Positions 11,716-22,624 of a DNA stretch of 64,000 nucleotides are shown piece by piece. This DNA comes from Lolium rigidum (taxonomy: Eukaryota; Streptophyta; Magnoliopsida; Poales; Poaceae): positions 39,337,769 through 39,401,768 of the forward strand of contig NC_061514.1 of NCBI RefSeq assembly GCF_022539505.1, given 5' to 3'. A program made the position numbers and the translations under genes. The notes under the pieces were generated by a model. It did no database searches, was not told where the DNA came from, and saw only the letters and a list, made by a program, of their open reading frames with translations. Position 1 is the first letter of the stretch. The number at the start of each line of letters is the position of its first letter.

Positions 11716-13788
11716 ATGCATGGTGATCGAAATACGTCTTTTTTTCACCATTCAGCCACGCAGAGGAAGAAAAGGAATCATATTAAAAAGTTAAAGGATG
11801 ATAGTGGGATATGGAAAGAAGATGTAACTGATCTTAATAACCTAGTTACTAATTATTTTGCTACTTTGTTTCAGTATGAGGTTTTGGAACCAGACCCGGA
11901 GGTTATTAACAAAGTGCATCGGAGAGTCACAGCGGAGATGAATAGGGACCTACTCGATCCTTTTACCGCGGATGATGTACGTAAAGCTCTCTTCAGCATT
12001 GGAGATTTGAAGGCCCCGGGGCCAGATGGGCTACACGCGATCTTCTTTAAAAGATTCTGGACAATGATGGAGGATGAGCTGGTACAAGAAGTCCTCAATG
12101 CAGTGAATACAGGGGTCATACCTGAGGGATGGAATAACACAGTTATAGTCATGATTCCAAAGGTACAGAACCCTGAGAGTGTGGCACAATTTAGACCAAT
12201 CAGTCTTTGCAATGTCGTATACAAAATTATTTCCAAAATGCTGGCAGCACGGCTGAAACTTATTCTACCGGATATTATCAGCCCCACACAGAGTGCATTT
12301 GTTCCCGGACGCCTCATCACCGATAATGTGCTTGTGGCCTATGAATGCTTCCATGCTATTAAGAAAAGGAGGGAAGGAAAGCAAGGTTTTTGTGCAGTAA
12401 AACTTGACATGCATAAGGCTTATGATCGTATTGAATGGTCTTTCCTGGAAAAAATTCTATTGCAGATGGGCTTTCAACAGAGATGGGTGAAGATGATCAT
12501 GTCTTGCGTTTCTACAGTACAATACCGTGTACGTTTCAATTCCCAGGAAACAGAAATCATCAAACCAACGAGGGGACTCCGACAGGGCGATCCATTATCG
12601 CCTTATTTGTTTCTCCTGTGTGCCGAGGGTCTCACAAGTCTGATTAATCAAGCTGAGCAAGAAGGTGAGCTGCAGGGTGTTCGAGTCTGTAGAGGAGCTC
12701 TGGCGGTCACTAACCTGCTATTTGCGGATGACTCACTCATGCTATTGCATGCAAATGAAGAGAATGCAAATTGTCTGAAAAGGATTTTGAATCAATACTG
12801 TAGTGCTTCGGGCCAATTGGTGAGTGATGCTAAATCCTGTATCTTCTTCAGTCCGAACACCACAGTGGACATGCGAGCCAGGGTATGCACAATTCTGAAT
12901 ATTCTTACTGAATCTTTAACTGATAAATATCTTGGATTGCCTACTCATGTTGGAGCTGATAGGAGCGATTGCTTTCAATATTTGGTTGATCGTTTATGCC
13001 AACGTATTGAAGGATGGAAGGAGAAAATTTTGTCTCTAGGAGGTAAAGAGGTGCTTCTTAAGGCGGTGGCACAAGCCATACCATCATATGCGATGTCGGT
13101 CTTCAAAATCCCTAAATCAATCTGTAAGGGAATAATAGATGCGATGTCTCACTACTGGTGGGGTGACGAGGAAAACCAAAAACGGATGCACTGGTTTGCC
13201 TGGTGGAAGATGTGTGTTCCGAAAGAAAAAGGTGGTATGGGTTTTCGAGATATTCATTGTTTTAATCTGGCAATGCTAGCAAAGCAAGCGTGGAGGTTGA
13301 TTACACACCCGGACTCCCTGTGTGCAACTATCCTGAAAGCCAAGTACTGCCCCAATGAGGATCTGCTCTCTGTGAATCTGAAAAAAGGGGCGTCTTTTAC
13401 TTGGAAGAGCATTATGGCGGGAGTTCAATGCTTGAAGAAGGGATCGATTTGGAGAATTGGAGATGGACAGAAGGTTAACATATGGGAAGATGCTTGGATA
13501 CCGGGTAGTTTAAACAGAAAGGTCTTAACTCCCAAAGGCAATTGCCTCTTATCGCATGTGAATGAACTCATTGATCCTATATCCTCTCAGTGGGATGAAG
13601 AATTGGTGCGAGATAATTTCTGGACTATTGATGCAAATAGGATCCTAAGAATACCCCTTACCGATGCGGTGGAGGATTTCATAGCGTGGCATTATTCGAA
13701 AATCGGTATCTTCTCAGTTAAATCTGCTTATCATGTGGAATGGGAACACCAACATGGACGGAAATTGAGACGTACGTGTGGAATGTGA
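11692..13788 (+). CDS. LINE reverse transcriptase (ORF2 core)
   Basis: A 698-aa frame containing a nearly complete LINE reverse transcriptase. Motifs in order: KAPGPDGLHAIFFKRFW, FRPISLCNVVYKIISK, QSAFVPGRLITDNVLVAYE, KLDMHKAYDRIEWSFL (catalytic Asp), TRGLRQGDPLSPYLFLLCAE, and LLFADDSLMLLHA (FADD, catalytic Asp pair). The thumb and the start of the zf-RVT region follow (WWGDEENQKRMHWFAWWKMC, KEKGGMGFRDIHCFNLAML). An in-frame stop at 13786-13788 cuts the zf-RVT region; the same frame then continues WKDLWRLKIPAKIKIFNW with further stops near 13930 and 14020. The Met at 11692 is only the first in frame; the true ORF2 start is lost. Confidence 0.9.
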   Translation: MATEGKSDMHGDRNTSFFHHSATQRKKRNHIKKLKDDSGIWKEDVTDLNNLVTNYFATLFQYEVLEPDPEVINKVHRRVTAEMNRDLLDPFTADDVRKALFSIGDLKAPGPDGLHAIFFKRFWTMMEDELVQEVLNAVNTGVIPEGWNNTVIVMIPKVQNPESVAQFRPISLCNVVYKIISKMLAARLKLILPDIISPTQSAFVPGRLITDNVLVAYECFHAIKKRREGKQGFCAVKLDMHKAYDRIEWSFLEKILLQMGFQQRWVKMIMSCVSTVQYRVRFNSQETEIIKPTRGLRQGDPLSPYLFLLCAEGLTSLINQAEQEGELQGVRVCRGALAVTNLLFADDSLMLLHANEENANCLKRILNQYCSASGQLVSDAKSCIFFSPNTTVDMRARVCTILNILTESLTDKYLGLPTHVGADRSDCFQYLVDRLCQRIEGWKEKILSLGGKEVLLKAVAQAIPSYAMSVFKIPKSICKGIIDAMSHYWWGDEENQKRMHWFAWWKMCVPKEKGGMGFRDIHCFNLAMLAKQAWRLITHPDSLCATILKAKYCPNEDLLSVNLKKGASFTWKSIMAGVQCLKKGSIWRIGDGQKVNIWEDAWIPGSLNRKVLTPKGNCLLSHVNELIDPISSQWDEELVRDNFWTIDANRILRIPLTDAVEDFIAWHYSKIGIFSVKSAYHVEWEHQHGRKLRRTCGM

Positions 13789-14318
13789 TCAGCGGAAGTA
13801 AACCCAATTTGGAAGGATCTGTGGAGACTCAAGATACCGGCGAAGATTAAAATTTTCAACTGGAAGGCGCTACATGGAACTCTCCCGTGTTGGCCAATCT
13901 TGGCTGATCGACATATGAAGGTAGCAGCGTAATGCCCAGTGTGTTTGAATGGAGCTGAGGATATTCGGCATGCTTTATTTACCTGTGATAGAGCGATACA
14001 TGTCTGGAAAGCCCTTGGCTAGACCAACCCATCGAAGAGGCCTTGGCTTATGATCGGGCGGGGTCTGTTGCTCTGGAGTATCTCATAGGCTCAGGTCGAC
14101 GATCACCACCTATCATGGGACAGCCGGACCTGCAAACACTGGTTGCGGTGGGCGCGTGGTACATTTGGTGGGAGAGAAGACAAGTCGTTAAAGGAGAAAA
14201 AGTGCCACCACCCCTAAGATCGGCAATGTCAATCACAGTGTTATCAGCGAATTATCTAGCAGCCGCAAGATCGAAGGGAGATGGCAGAATCTGAAACAAT
14301 GGATGGGAAAAACCTCCT

Positions 14319-14807
14319 AAGGGGCTGGTTAAACTTAATGTTGATGCAAGCTACGACGAGAATAGCAAAACTGGAGCTACTGGAGCTATCCTTAGAGACT
14401 CCAAGGGCTTCTTCATTGTAGCAAGTAACCAGTTCATTGCATATACTGAGGATGTTCTCTCAGCAGAAGCGATAGCGCTGAAGCACGGCTTGGAGCTTGC
14501 ATTAAACTTGGGATGTAACCGTATTATGGTGAACTCGGACAGTCTGATGATAATTGAAGCTATGAACAGCGCTGAACCGTTTCTAGGCCCAGCTGCGATA
14601 ATTCTGCTAGAGTGTGCAAGGTTAGCTAGTGAGTGTGTAATAGTTACCTTTCACCACTGTCCAAGAGAAGCTAATGGAGCAGCGGATGAATTAGCTAGGC
14701 GTACCAATGCTTCTGCCTCAGGACATTGGATAGACGAACCTCCGAACTATCTTAGGCCTCAGCTTGTAAAAGATCTGACCCTCCTAAATGATGTAACTAT
14801 TGTGTAA
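14319..14807 (+). pseudogene. LINE RNase H domain (RVT_3)
   Basis: The frame reads KLVNVDAS-type sequence (LNVDASYDENSKTGATGAIL), then SAEAIALKHGLELAL, VNSDSLMIIEAMN and REANGAADELARRT, ending at a stop at 14805. These are the Asp-Glu-Asp-Asp positions of a plant-type ribonuclease H fused to LINE ORF2. Stops separate it from the reverse transcriptase frame, so it is not expressed as a fusion now. Confidence 0.85.
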
Positions 14808-15359
14808 TCTTTGTGGCAGCAAGTTTCAGACGCACTCTTTTCCTTACCAGGGTACCGAAGGGGACTGGAAGGTTTTTAATGAGGCGGCTTGCTAGCTTAT
14901 TATAATATATGATGTTTCAAAAAAAAAATAGTTGGTTGTTTTGGTTTTTCTGATTTCGGTCGGTTCTTTCGTTTTTTCTGGTTCGTGGTTCTTTCCGATT
15001 TTTCTTCGGTTTTCCTTTTTCTCTTTTTCCTTTTTTTTTTCTTTTTCTGATTGAGATTTTGTGAACAAAAATTTGAATTCGAACAGTTTTTCGAATCTAA
15101 GCAAAATTTGCTTCAATTTGAAAATTTGCTCGAATATAAAATTTGCTCGAATTTCAAATTTACATTAAAACTGAAAGAAAGAAACAGGAAAAAAATCCAA
15201 AAAAAGAAAAACCAGAGAAACCGCTGGAGCCGAGAAAAAACCTGAAACTTTGCAAAACCGGAAAAATCCAAACTACTGCGCGTTAATGGGCCGGCCCAAA
15301 AAGCGAACACACGCTGATCCGCCCCGCTAATGGGCGGGGAATAGGTTTTCCGCTTATGA

Positions 15360-15835
15360 CTTCTCAACAACAACAACAAAAAAGTCGCTCCCTTATATAC
15401 TTTTTCTCTCCGGATTTATTCTAAACTTGGAATACTCATCTTTTTCCTGCGGGGATGAATACTACTCAAATCGAGCGAAAACTTTGTCTTGCTCGATTTA
15501 GTACATTTCAGGGCTACCATTGCAGTATCATGAAACATTTTGTAGTTGCTCTACTTTGTTATGATTTTAAAAAAGGAGGAAAAAGTTTCGCATCATTCAT
15601 AAATTAAGAAGAGAGTGTCTAGTTTTTACCAAAAATCTACAACATTACCGCCAAGCTCACACAAACAAAGCAACCCACACACATAGCTAAGCCTAACATG
15701 CAGTATGGTTGTGCTCACTCTAGCTAACACAAAGGACCACAAGGCGACACAAACGAACACTCCAACACCGCACCGAGAAAAGACATGCATTGAGGGACGC
15801 CCATCAATTAACTGCGGATCCATGGTGGGCAGCAG
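15360..15835. other. intergenic, no gene seen
   Basis: AT-rich spacer to about 15620, then the edge of the degenerate LINE block. No feature could be supported. Confidence 0.35.
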
Positions 15836-17075
15836 TCAAGGTGACAAGAAAATCGGAAACATCTCTGGTGACGAGAACTTTGTGTACCATTGCCAGTAGT
15901 TCTGACTTAGCAACCCCATCAGCAATAGGAACCACATGCCTGCCGGACTCAGGTAATATGGGGAGACTGGAGCGTCAACATCACCACTCTTCTCAAATCC
16001 AAATGTCTGACTCAGCGGAGAAGTCACAACCGAGACCTCGTGCAAGCCGGACCTCAATTCTTCAACGGAAGGAGACATAATCACACCATCACATAACTCT
16101 AGGAGCTCGAGCACCGCAGATGAATCCCCACACAACTCATTTATCTCTAGTGTGATCTGCAGTACCGGAGTGAAGATCCCATCAATGCGCTCGCTCTCAG
16201 CGAGTGCCGACACAACAGGCTTCGGCGACTGGTAGGGACTACCACGAGGAGAGAAACAACTACATAGATGTTCTTCCTCAACTCGGGCCAGCCTAATGGT
16301 AATGCCACCTTGCTTCCCGATGACTTCGGCTCAGCAGAGCCAAGAGGAAATGGAGCATGCACGGTGGAGAGCTCCTGCCCACCACAAGAACATGCCTCGA
16401 TCGGCTTGAAAGAGAAACCAGTGCGTGACAACAACAACTTGTGACTTGCCACCACTTCACGAAGGGGGCAAGACACCTCCTCAAGGCGGTTAGAAACCAA
16501 CTGGGCAAGCTCCATGGGCAACAAGGAAAATTGACACTAAAGGCAAGAGTCAAAACTAGTTTTGACATTGAACTCCTCGCAACACCTTGGAGAGTGCCTT
16601 GGCGGCAATGTTGCAGGCGACGACGAGTAGCACACGATCTCAGACGAACTCTGGGATGCCAAGGGACGACGAGGTTGAGGGGACGGAGGTTGGATCCTCT
16701 AGCAAGGAGCACGAGTGTCCGGAACAGGCGGCGGGAAAGCATGCACGGAAGTATCGTTCCCAATGACAAGGACGGCAACATCGGATGCATCTGAATGACT
16801 CACGGCATGTGCCTGTCGAAGCATCAAAAGCATATGCCCCGAGCCCAACACTTGAAGGAGAAACTACGCTTGAGGTTTTCCTTTCAAAGCAAAGACATTG
16901 GCTCGCGCCCGGGGCGGCCGCCCCGACCCACTTATACCCAATCTTCGTCGTCTCCAATAGCTTCAGCAGAAGAGAGGCCACCACAGGGCTCCGTCGGCGC
17001 CTCCTCATCATGGCGCATATCAGCGATGTCACGAATCGGAAAACAATGCCTTGGTAGCGGACAACAGAAACCACG
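15836..17075 (-). pseudogene. degenerate LINE ORF1 (gag-like) fragment
   Basis: Minus-strand frames are broken by shifts. One contains CRESFRCIRCCRPCHWERY followed by FRAC, which looks like a decayed CCHC zinc knuckle (Cx2Cx4Hx4C pattern, with Cys in place of the usual Gly before His). Knuckles of this type occur in ORF1 of grass LINEs. Downstream frames (LQITLEINELCGDSSAVLEL) resemble the low-complexity spacer of such proteins. Assignment is by pattern only; a Copia or Gypsy gag is possible. Confidence 0.45.
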
Positions 17076-17367
17076 GAGTCAACGCTTCATTATCATCGTC
17101 TCGTCGGAGCCCAAAGAAGGAGCTTGGAGGCGGCAGCGCATCAACGGTAGAAAAGGGGACTTCGGAATGGCCACCCAAGGCAACCGAACGGCATACTTTG
17201 TTATGATATCTATTCAGTTTCACCCATGTGTTACAATTGGTCCTAATGGTCAGGAGCGATGTATATACCATCTGATTAATCAACTCTAAATTGCTTAGCT
17301 GACGAATCTTTCGTGCATGTTTGATTACCGACAGGATCACTTGAGCTGATATAATACGGTATCACTC

Positions 17368-17400
17368 CGTTTTAGCAAACTAAAATATGGAACGGAGGTA
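17368..17400. repeat. tiny Stowaway-like foldback
   Basis: CTCCGTTTTAG...GGAACGGAG forms a short hairpin of the Stowaway end type. It and about 50 bp around it are absent at the equivalent position of duplication copy 2 (about 18390), so it was gained or lost after the duplication. Confidence 0.5.
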
Positions 17401-17927
17401 GAGTATACGGAGTAGATAATAGTACTACATGGCATGGTCAAGTATAGGAGCGTTTTGTTGTTCTGCCATCTGCAGTCCAAGCAAAAATGCAGCCGCGCAC
17501 AGGTTATCTGCACCCAGCTTGATTGTCGATTTTTCACACCTACGAGTCTACGACCATGCATGGTTCGTTGTGCTTGGCCGGTATAAACATTTGCAAAAAT
17601 CTAGCATCGTATCTTCATTGGATGAATAAACTGAAGACGCTGCCATTGGAGACTTTCGTGCGGTAACCTGGAATGGCCAGTCTGTAGTGTTTGATTGTTG
17701 ATTTCGTCGCCAGGCATGCAGGTTCAGAGGAAGCTTGTAAATTCAATAACATGGTCTACTTTCTTGCTAGAAACGATTCTACCATGTTAGCCAGTACCAA
17801 AGTAACACGGTATAATCTTGGCTATATCTGCCTAACATAAATAAATAAAACTAGCACTCATTGTGCAAAATGGCTAGTCTGTACTGCCTAATTGTTCGTT
17901 TCGTCCCCATGCCATGCAAGTAGGCTT

Positions 17928-18076
17928 TCTTTTTTTTTCCAACGTGGGAGGGGCCACGTGGTATTTTTAATAGCAGGGGTACAACATCACCGAAATTGCA
18001 AGCATGAGGACTTGAACTCGGGTGGGTGGGAAGGCATCAGCCCCTCCCCACCACTAGGCTATGCCTTAGTCTGTCC
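17928..18076 (-). mobile_element. tRNA-derived SINE with 14-bp TSD
   Basis: A 149-bp element on the minus strand. Near its 5' end are an A box TAGCCTAGTGG (fits TRGYNNARNNG) and a B box AGTTCAAGTCC (fits GWTCRANNC). It ends in an A-rich tail (T-rich on plus at 17928-17938). It is flanked by ATGCAAGTAGGCTT (17914-17927) and ATGCATGTAGGCTT (18077-18090), a 14-bp duplication with one mismatch. RNA polymerase III would transcribe it toward lower coordinates. Confidence 0.8.
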
Positions 18077-18296
18077 ATGCATGTAGGCTTCAGATCGAGG
18101 AGGCTTGTATACTCTGTTACTACAGAACATGACAAAAATGTTCTGACTACTAGCTAATGACTAGTAATATGGGTCTACCATGGTTCCAAATTAACATGGT
18201 CAGCTGGAAGATATTCAGCGTGTATGTGCTGGAGTGTATGTCTAGTAGTCTAGTACTACTAGTACGTAGTGCAGTAGAAATACTAGCTGAAGAATA

Positions 18297-19400
18297 TATA
18301 TACCATCCGATTAATCAACTCTGAATGCCTTAGCCGAATCTTTCATGTATGTCCGATCGCCGACAGGATAACTTAATAAGCTAATATAATTCCTACAGTA
18401 CATTGCATGGTCAAGTAGGAGTGTTCTGTCGTTGTGCGATCTGCAGGGCAGCCGCGCGTACCTGCAGGTTATGTGCACCCAACTTGATTTTTATCACGCC
18501 CACGATTCGCTGCGTGCTTCGTTGGCCAGCCGAGCGCTTGTAAAAATCTACGGATGAATACGATATCCTGGGCAGAGGAGAATCTCTCGTGTGGTTATCT
18601 GCACCGGCCCTTGAAGATGGCCAGTCTGTACTCTGTACTGTCTGATTGTTCGTTTCGTCGCCATGCTCATGCATTCAGGTTTAGAAAGAAGCTTGTCAAT
18701 TCTGTCGTTCCAGAGCATGACAAAAATGTTCTCACTACCTAGTGCCTAGTAAAATGGTTCTACTCCGTAGTCCGTACCATGTTCCAGATTAACATGTTCA
18801 GCTGGATGATATTCAGCGTGTAGGTGCTCAAGTAGCTCGCATGGTAGAAGTACTATCTACTAGTAGGCTACTAGATGTGTGTCTGTTGAGCAGATGTGTA
18901 GTTCCATTATGCAACTCTATTCCCTGGAGGATTGCGCCACGGGCACACAGCAACGCATGTTAGGCTGGGTAATCTAGCCGCCGGCCGGCCAGTGTGGCAA
19001 CCTCATAACACGACTCGCAGCGTTCATAGAGATTCTAAGCTAGCCGAGACAGTCGCAGCTAGCGGCACTGTTGGTGCCGGGGATAACCTGGTCCTGCACT
19101 GCACTTGTGCCATATTGTTACTGTTGCAGCACGTATTGCCCCGGGCCGGCCAGTGTTTGCTAATAATCCTACTACATGCCATGTTAAGCTGCCATGAGCC
19201 AATGGAAACCGCATCCGCGCGCCCATCATGGCTAGGTAGGGCGCAGCATAGGAGGAAGCTAGGAAGAGACCTGGACCATAAACCTTTTAAGTTTGGTGTC
19301 AGCTCACTCGCTATATATTTAGTTCATATGTAGACAGATCTCTTTCAGGCGCTAAGAACAAACGATCACTGCTCACTGGTCGTCTCTTGCGATGCGATGC
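18297..19400. repeat. local segmental duplication, copy 2
   Basis: Homologous to copy 1 over 18299-18800, and to copy 3 (22625-23340) over about 18900-19330: TATTCCCTGGA, GCAACGCATGTTAGGCT, GATAACCTGGTCCTGC and GTTGCAGC blocks are shared. No coding potential is evident. Confidence 0.65.
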
Positions 19401-20235
19401 AGAGTAGAGCTTTATTTTGAGGAAAACAACGAGTCTCTCCTGCAAATATTCAAAAGCCCCAAGGCAAACAAACTGAAGCTTATTTTTCTAATAAAACCAT
19501 GCCGGTTTGGATAAATTAGTTTCATGATTTACTACATAAAGCCTATTTGCTAGCAGTCCAGTGACGATCTTATGGTACAAACCATCAGTGGAATATGTTT
19601 GAAATCATAGCAGCTTTATTTCTTGGAATGAGGGTAATGAGGGAGTTGTTGATGATTTGCAGACATAAGGATCCTTGATGAAGTCCTTCGCATCTATCAC
19701 AAAAATCTTGCTTGATAACATGCCAGTATTTTTTTTTTGATAAAATCTACGTTGAAAGCATCAAGCCCTAGAGATTTATTGCAAGGCTATGCAGCATCAA
19801 CGTCATCAATTTCCTAACTAGAACAAGGGTTTTCGAGAAAGGAGAGATCATTGTGAGCGGATAAGAAATGATCAAGGTAAAACTATGATCCTGATGTGCT
19901 TAGTTTGTCCTAATCTTTCTAAAGCATGTAGCAACAATTGGGCCATATCTTCATGCTTAGCAAGAAGATGTCCAACAATGTGATTCCTTCTATTTTAAAT
20001 AGAATATGTAGAAGCAGAGAGCAAGCGATTTTAGAGTTCTCATCTCCTTAAGTAACGCCATTAATTTTTCCCTCCGCTTCTAGTATAGCTTTTGCTTTTC
20101 TAAGGACCAAAGCAAGATGTTCCTTCAGGTGAACTCTAAACCTTAATTTTTCTGTACGTTTGATCTCTAGGATTTTCCACAAAATCAAGACGACATATCA
20201 AGCCATATCGCCACGGCCGGCTGAACCACCCCTGT
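19400..20235 (-). pseudogene. LINE reverse transcriptase fragment, inverted
   Basis: Minus-strand translation with stops gives NKSLGLDAFNVDFI, YWHVIKQDFCD, CLQIINNSLITLIPR and a decayed FIQTGMVLLEK region. These are the NKAPGPDGF...F.K.W, ..ITLIPK and QNQYGFI..RTIQDCL motifs of plant LINE reverse transcriptase. Orientation is opposite to the LINE 3' part at 20290-21495. Confidence 0.7.
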
Positions 20236-20289
20236 CAAGGCGGTCTTGACAAGTTTAGTCGTCTACTTCATCACCATGCTTGATGTGCC

Positions 20290-21495
20290 TATAGAGGTTC
20301 TCATGAAGATTTGATAGCTTAAGAAGGGTCTTTCTTTGATCGGCATGTGACAAGATTTCCAGACGAAAATATAAAATGAATTGGGAGATGGTATGTAGAC
20401 CCAAAGACAAGGGAGGTCTTGGGATCCTTAACCTCAAGAAGTTTGTCACAACTCTTAGGTTGAGGTGGCTTTGGTATGAATGGAAAAATGAGGCAAAACC
20501 TTGGGTTGGGCTTGGAAATCAAGCACTTCACATGACCATGATATCTTCGGGGCAGCCACTAAAGTAACTATTGGAGATGAAAAGAAGGCTCGCTTTTGAG
20601 AGGAGACTTGGATTAATGGAGCGAGACCCAAAGATTTGGCTCCGCTCCTCTTTGCTTGTTCAAAAAAGAAGAAATGCATGGTGCATAAAGAATTGGGAAA
20701 CGAATTTTGGGTCTCCCAAATAAATACCCATGATAGCCTCTCCTTTGACCACATTGCCCAATTCTACAACCTTTGGGAAAGGCTTGCCAATGTCCACTTG
20801 GACCCTCAAGCTCAAGACATAATCTCTTGAAAGCTCACCAATGATGGATGCTACTCGGCAAAATCGGCCTACAAAATGCAATTCTTGACTTCATCCCCGA
20901 TGCCTTCCTTAGTTTGGAAGCCTTGGGCGTCTTCAAAGTGCAAGATCTTTGCTTGGTTGGTCCTACAAAACCGTGTTTGAACGGCAGATAGGCTCACACG
21001 GAGAGGGTGTCAAAATTGTGGCCTTTGTAAGATTTGCAGTCAACACAAAGAGTCGGCGGCCCACCTTCTTTTCAAGTGTCGATTATGAATCCAAGTGTGG
21101 TCCAACTTAAATAATTTGCTAGGTATCGATGATGTCGAACCAATAACTTGGCATGGCTTCCACAAAGTCAAAAGGTGGTGGATTGAGGTGATTCACAAGA
21201 GAGGGCAATCAAGAAAGCTTTGGCCTCTCTTGCAATGCTTGTCTCTTGGGAAATTTGAAAAGAAAGAAATATTACGGTATTCCATAACAAGTCCATCACC
21301 GTCAGTATGCTTGTGGCGAAAATGAAAGAGGAGGCAGAAATGCATCGATTAGCCGACGCGAAGGCTCTAAGTAATATAATGCCGCGAGAGTAGTTGTTTC
21401 TAGTCTTTGGTCTTGGCTTATAGCTGAGACGGGTTATAAACTTTCTCTTTATTCAATGAAAATGGCAAGACTTTTGCCTTGTTTCAAAAAAAAAG
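20290..21495 (+). pseudogene. LINE ORF2 3' part with poly(A)
   Basis: Plus-strand frames with stops give MNWEMVCRPKDKGGLGILN, LRLRWLWYEWKNEAKPWVG, TWINGARPKDLAPLLFA, a zf-RVT region (SAKSAYKMQF, CQNCGLCKICSQHKESAAHL) and a 3' UTR ending in an A run at about 21486-21495. This is the C-terminal third of a plant LINE ORF2. The conserved core between RT motif 2 and the thumb is missing between this part and the inverted part to its left. Confidence 0.8.
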
Positions 21496-21613
21496 ACACT
21501 ACATAGATAATATCCTCTATAATCTCAATGGTCCAATGGATGGATCGAAATATCTGAGCATGTAATGATGTCTATCTCTTGAGCTCGAATGGATCAGTTT
21601 GTTGTGCAACTAA

Positions 21614-22622
21614 GGGTGTGTTTGGTAGCCTGGGTCACTAGAGAATAACTATCTACACTCATACAAGCTGATCCTAGCTAAGCTGAGTTGGGATATCCTC
21701 ACGTGTTTGGTACCTCGTGTGTCTTGAGACATGTCAAGTGCATCTGTTGTTTGGTGGACTGTATGGGGTGAGATGTGCTGAGAAATTGCACAGAAACCCC
21801 TGAATACCAAAATGAAAGGCAATGGAGTCCCTGTATATAGAATAAAAAAGCAATCGGGTCCCTGTACACATAAAAAAAAGCAATCGAGTCCTTCTGAAAA
21901 CGCAATCGGGTCCCTTTGCTGGTTGTGGCGACGCTGGCCCTCGTCGCGGCCGTGCAGGGGTTCATTGGCGTGGGCGGCGTTCTGCTGCGGCGCATTCGTG
22001 GAGGTGCTCGTCGAGGTGCTGCAGGTGGAGCTCGATGGCGTGGCCGGGCTGCTGCGGCGTGTCCGTGCTCATCGAGGCGCTTGAGGCGGACTTGCTGCCG
22101 TGGCGGAGCTCGTCGAGATGCGCCGTAGGCGGAGTTCGTCGAGGCGCTGGTGCAGAGATTTCTGCGTGGACGGTCCGCTGCGGTGCGCATCCGTGCTCGT
22201 CGAGGAGCTGGAGGCGGGCTTGCTGGCGTGGCGGAGCGGAGCTCGTCCGTGGCGTTGCGGGAGGGGGCGACGCAGGCCGGCGTCGAGCGGCGGCGCAAGC
22301 CGGCGTCGAGGAGGTTCCAGCGGGGCTCATTTGGGCGGTGTCGACAGGGAGCAGTTTTGGGGGAGAATGAGGGGTGGGGCGGTTGACCCCTGCTAGTCTC
22401 AAGCCCACGGGAGAGGCGCGCGTGGGGTTTTCCGGGCGAGGTCAGCCCTGCCCACATGTGAAGCTCGATTTCAGCTTCTCTACCGGGCAGGGCTGAGAGC
22501 CCTTTTTCGGGTGAGGTGGGCACTACCCAGTTGGACCGACCCACCCTACCAAACAACAAAACGTGGAAAAAAGTAGGATGAGATGGTAGAATCTGACTAC
22601 ACCCGGTCTACCAAACACACCC
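21614..22622. mobile_element. PIF/Harbinger-type non-autonomous element, GC-rich interior
   Basis: A 1,009-bp element with terminal inverted repeats GGGTGTGTTTGGTAG (left) and CTACCAAACACACCC (right), flanked by the TAA trinucleotide (21611-21613, 22623-22625) typical of PIF/Harbinger. The central 500 bp are GC-rich with recurring CTCGTCGAGG-type units and open in several frames, but no transposase or known domain is visible. A short internal repeat GCAATCGGGTCCCTGTA recurs near 21850-21920. Confidence 0.85.
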
Positions 22623-22624
22623 TA

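Larger units (their letters stand above)
11254..14928 (+). mobile_element. 5'-truncated LINE (L1-like, RNase H-bearing) with poly(A) and TSD
   Basis: A 3.7-kb non-LTR retrotransposon flanked by 14-bp perfect target-site duplications TAGTTGGTTGTTTT (11240-11253 and 14929-14942), ending in about 10 A at 14919-14928. The content in order is the C-terminal edge of the endonuclease, reverse transcriptase, zf-RVT and RNase H. The 5' part, including ORF1 and most of the endonuclease, is missing. Frameshifts and stops make it non-autonomous. Confidence 0.92.
11160..15352. mobile_element. MITE split by a LINE insertion
   Basis: The outer halves are 11160-11239 and 14944-15352. Their ends form inverted repeats: left CCTATTCCCTGCCCATTAGC, right (reverse complement) CCTATTCCCCGCCCATTAGC. 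CTTATGA flanks both sides (11153-11159, 15353-15359). Removing the LINE gives a MITE of about 500 bp with the same AT-rich TTCAAATTTG-type interior as the neighbouring element, so it is probably Mutator-like too. Confidence 0.7.
17264..18290. repeat. local segmental duplication, copy 1
   Basis: Starts TATACCATCTGATTAATCAA and contains ordered blocks also found in copy 2 (from about 18299): TGGTCAAGTA, a CTGCA..GCAGCCGCGC block, GGCCAGTCTGTA, CATGACAAAAATGTTCT, and GATATTCAGCGTGTA. Copy 1 contains a SINE and a small foldback that copy 2 lacks. Non-coding. Confidence 0.7.

Noticed and set aside
21699..22559. 286-aa minus-strand ORF
   Set aside because: Lies wholly inside the PIF/Harbinger-type element, Pro/Arg-rich from GC bias, no motif.
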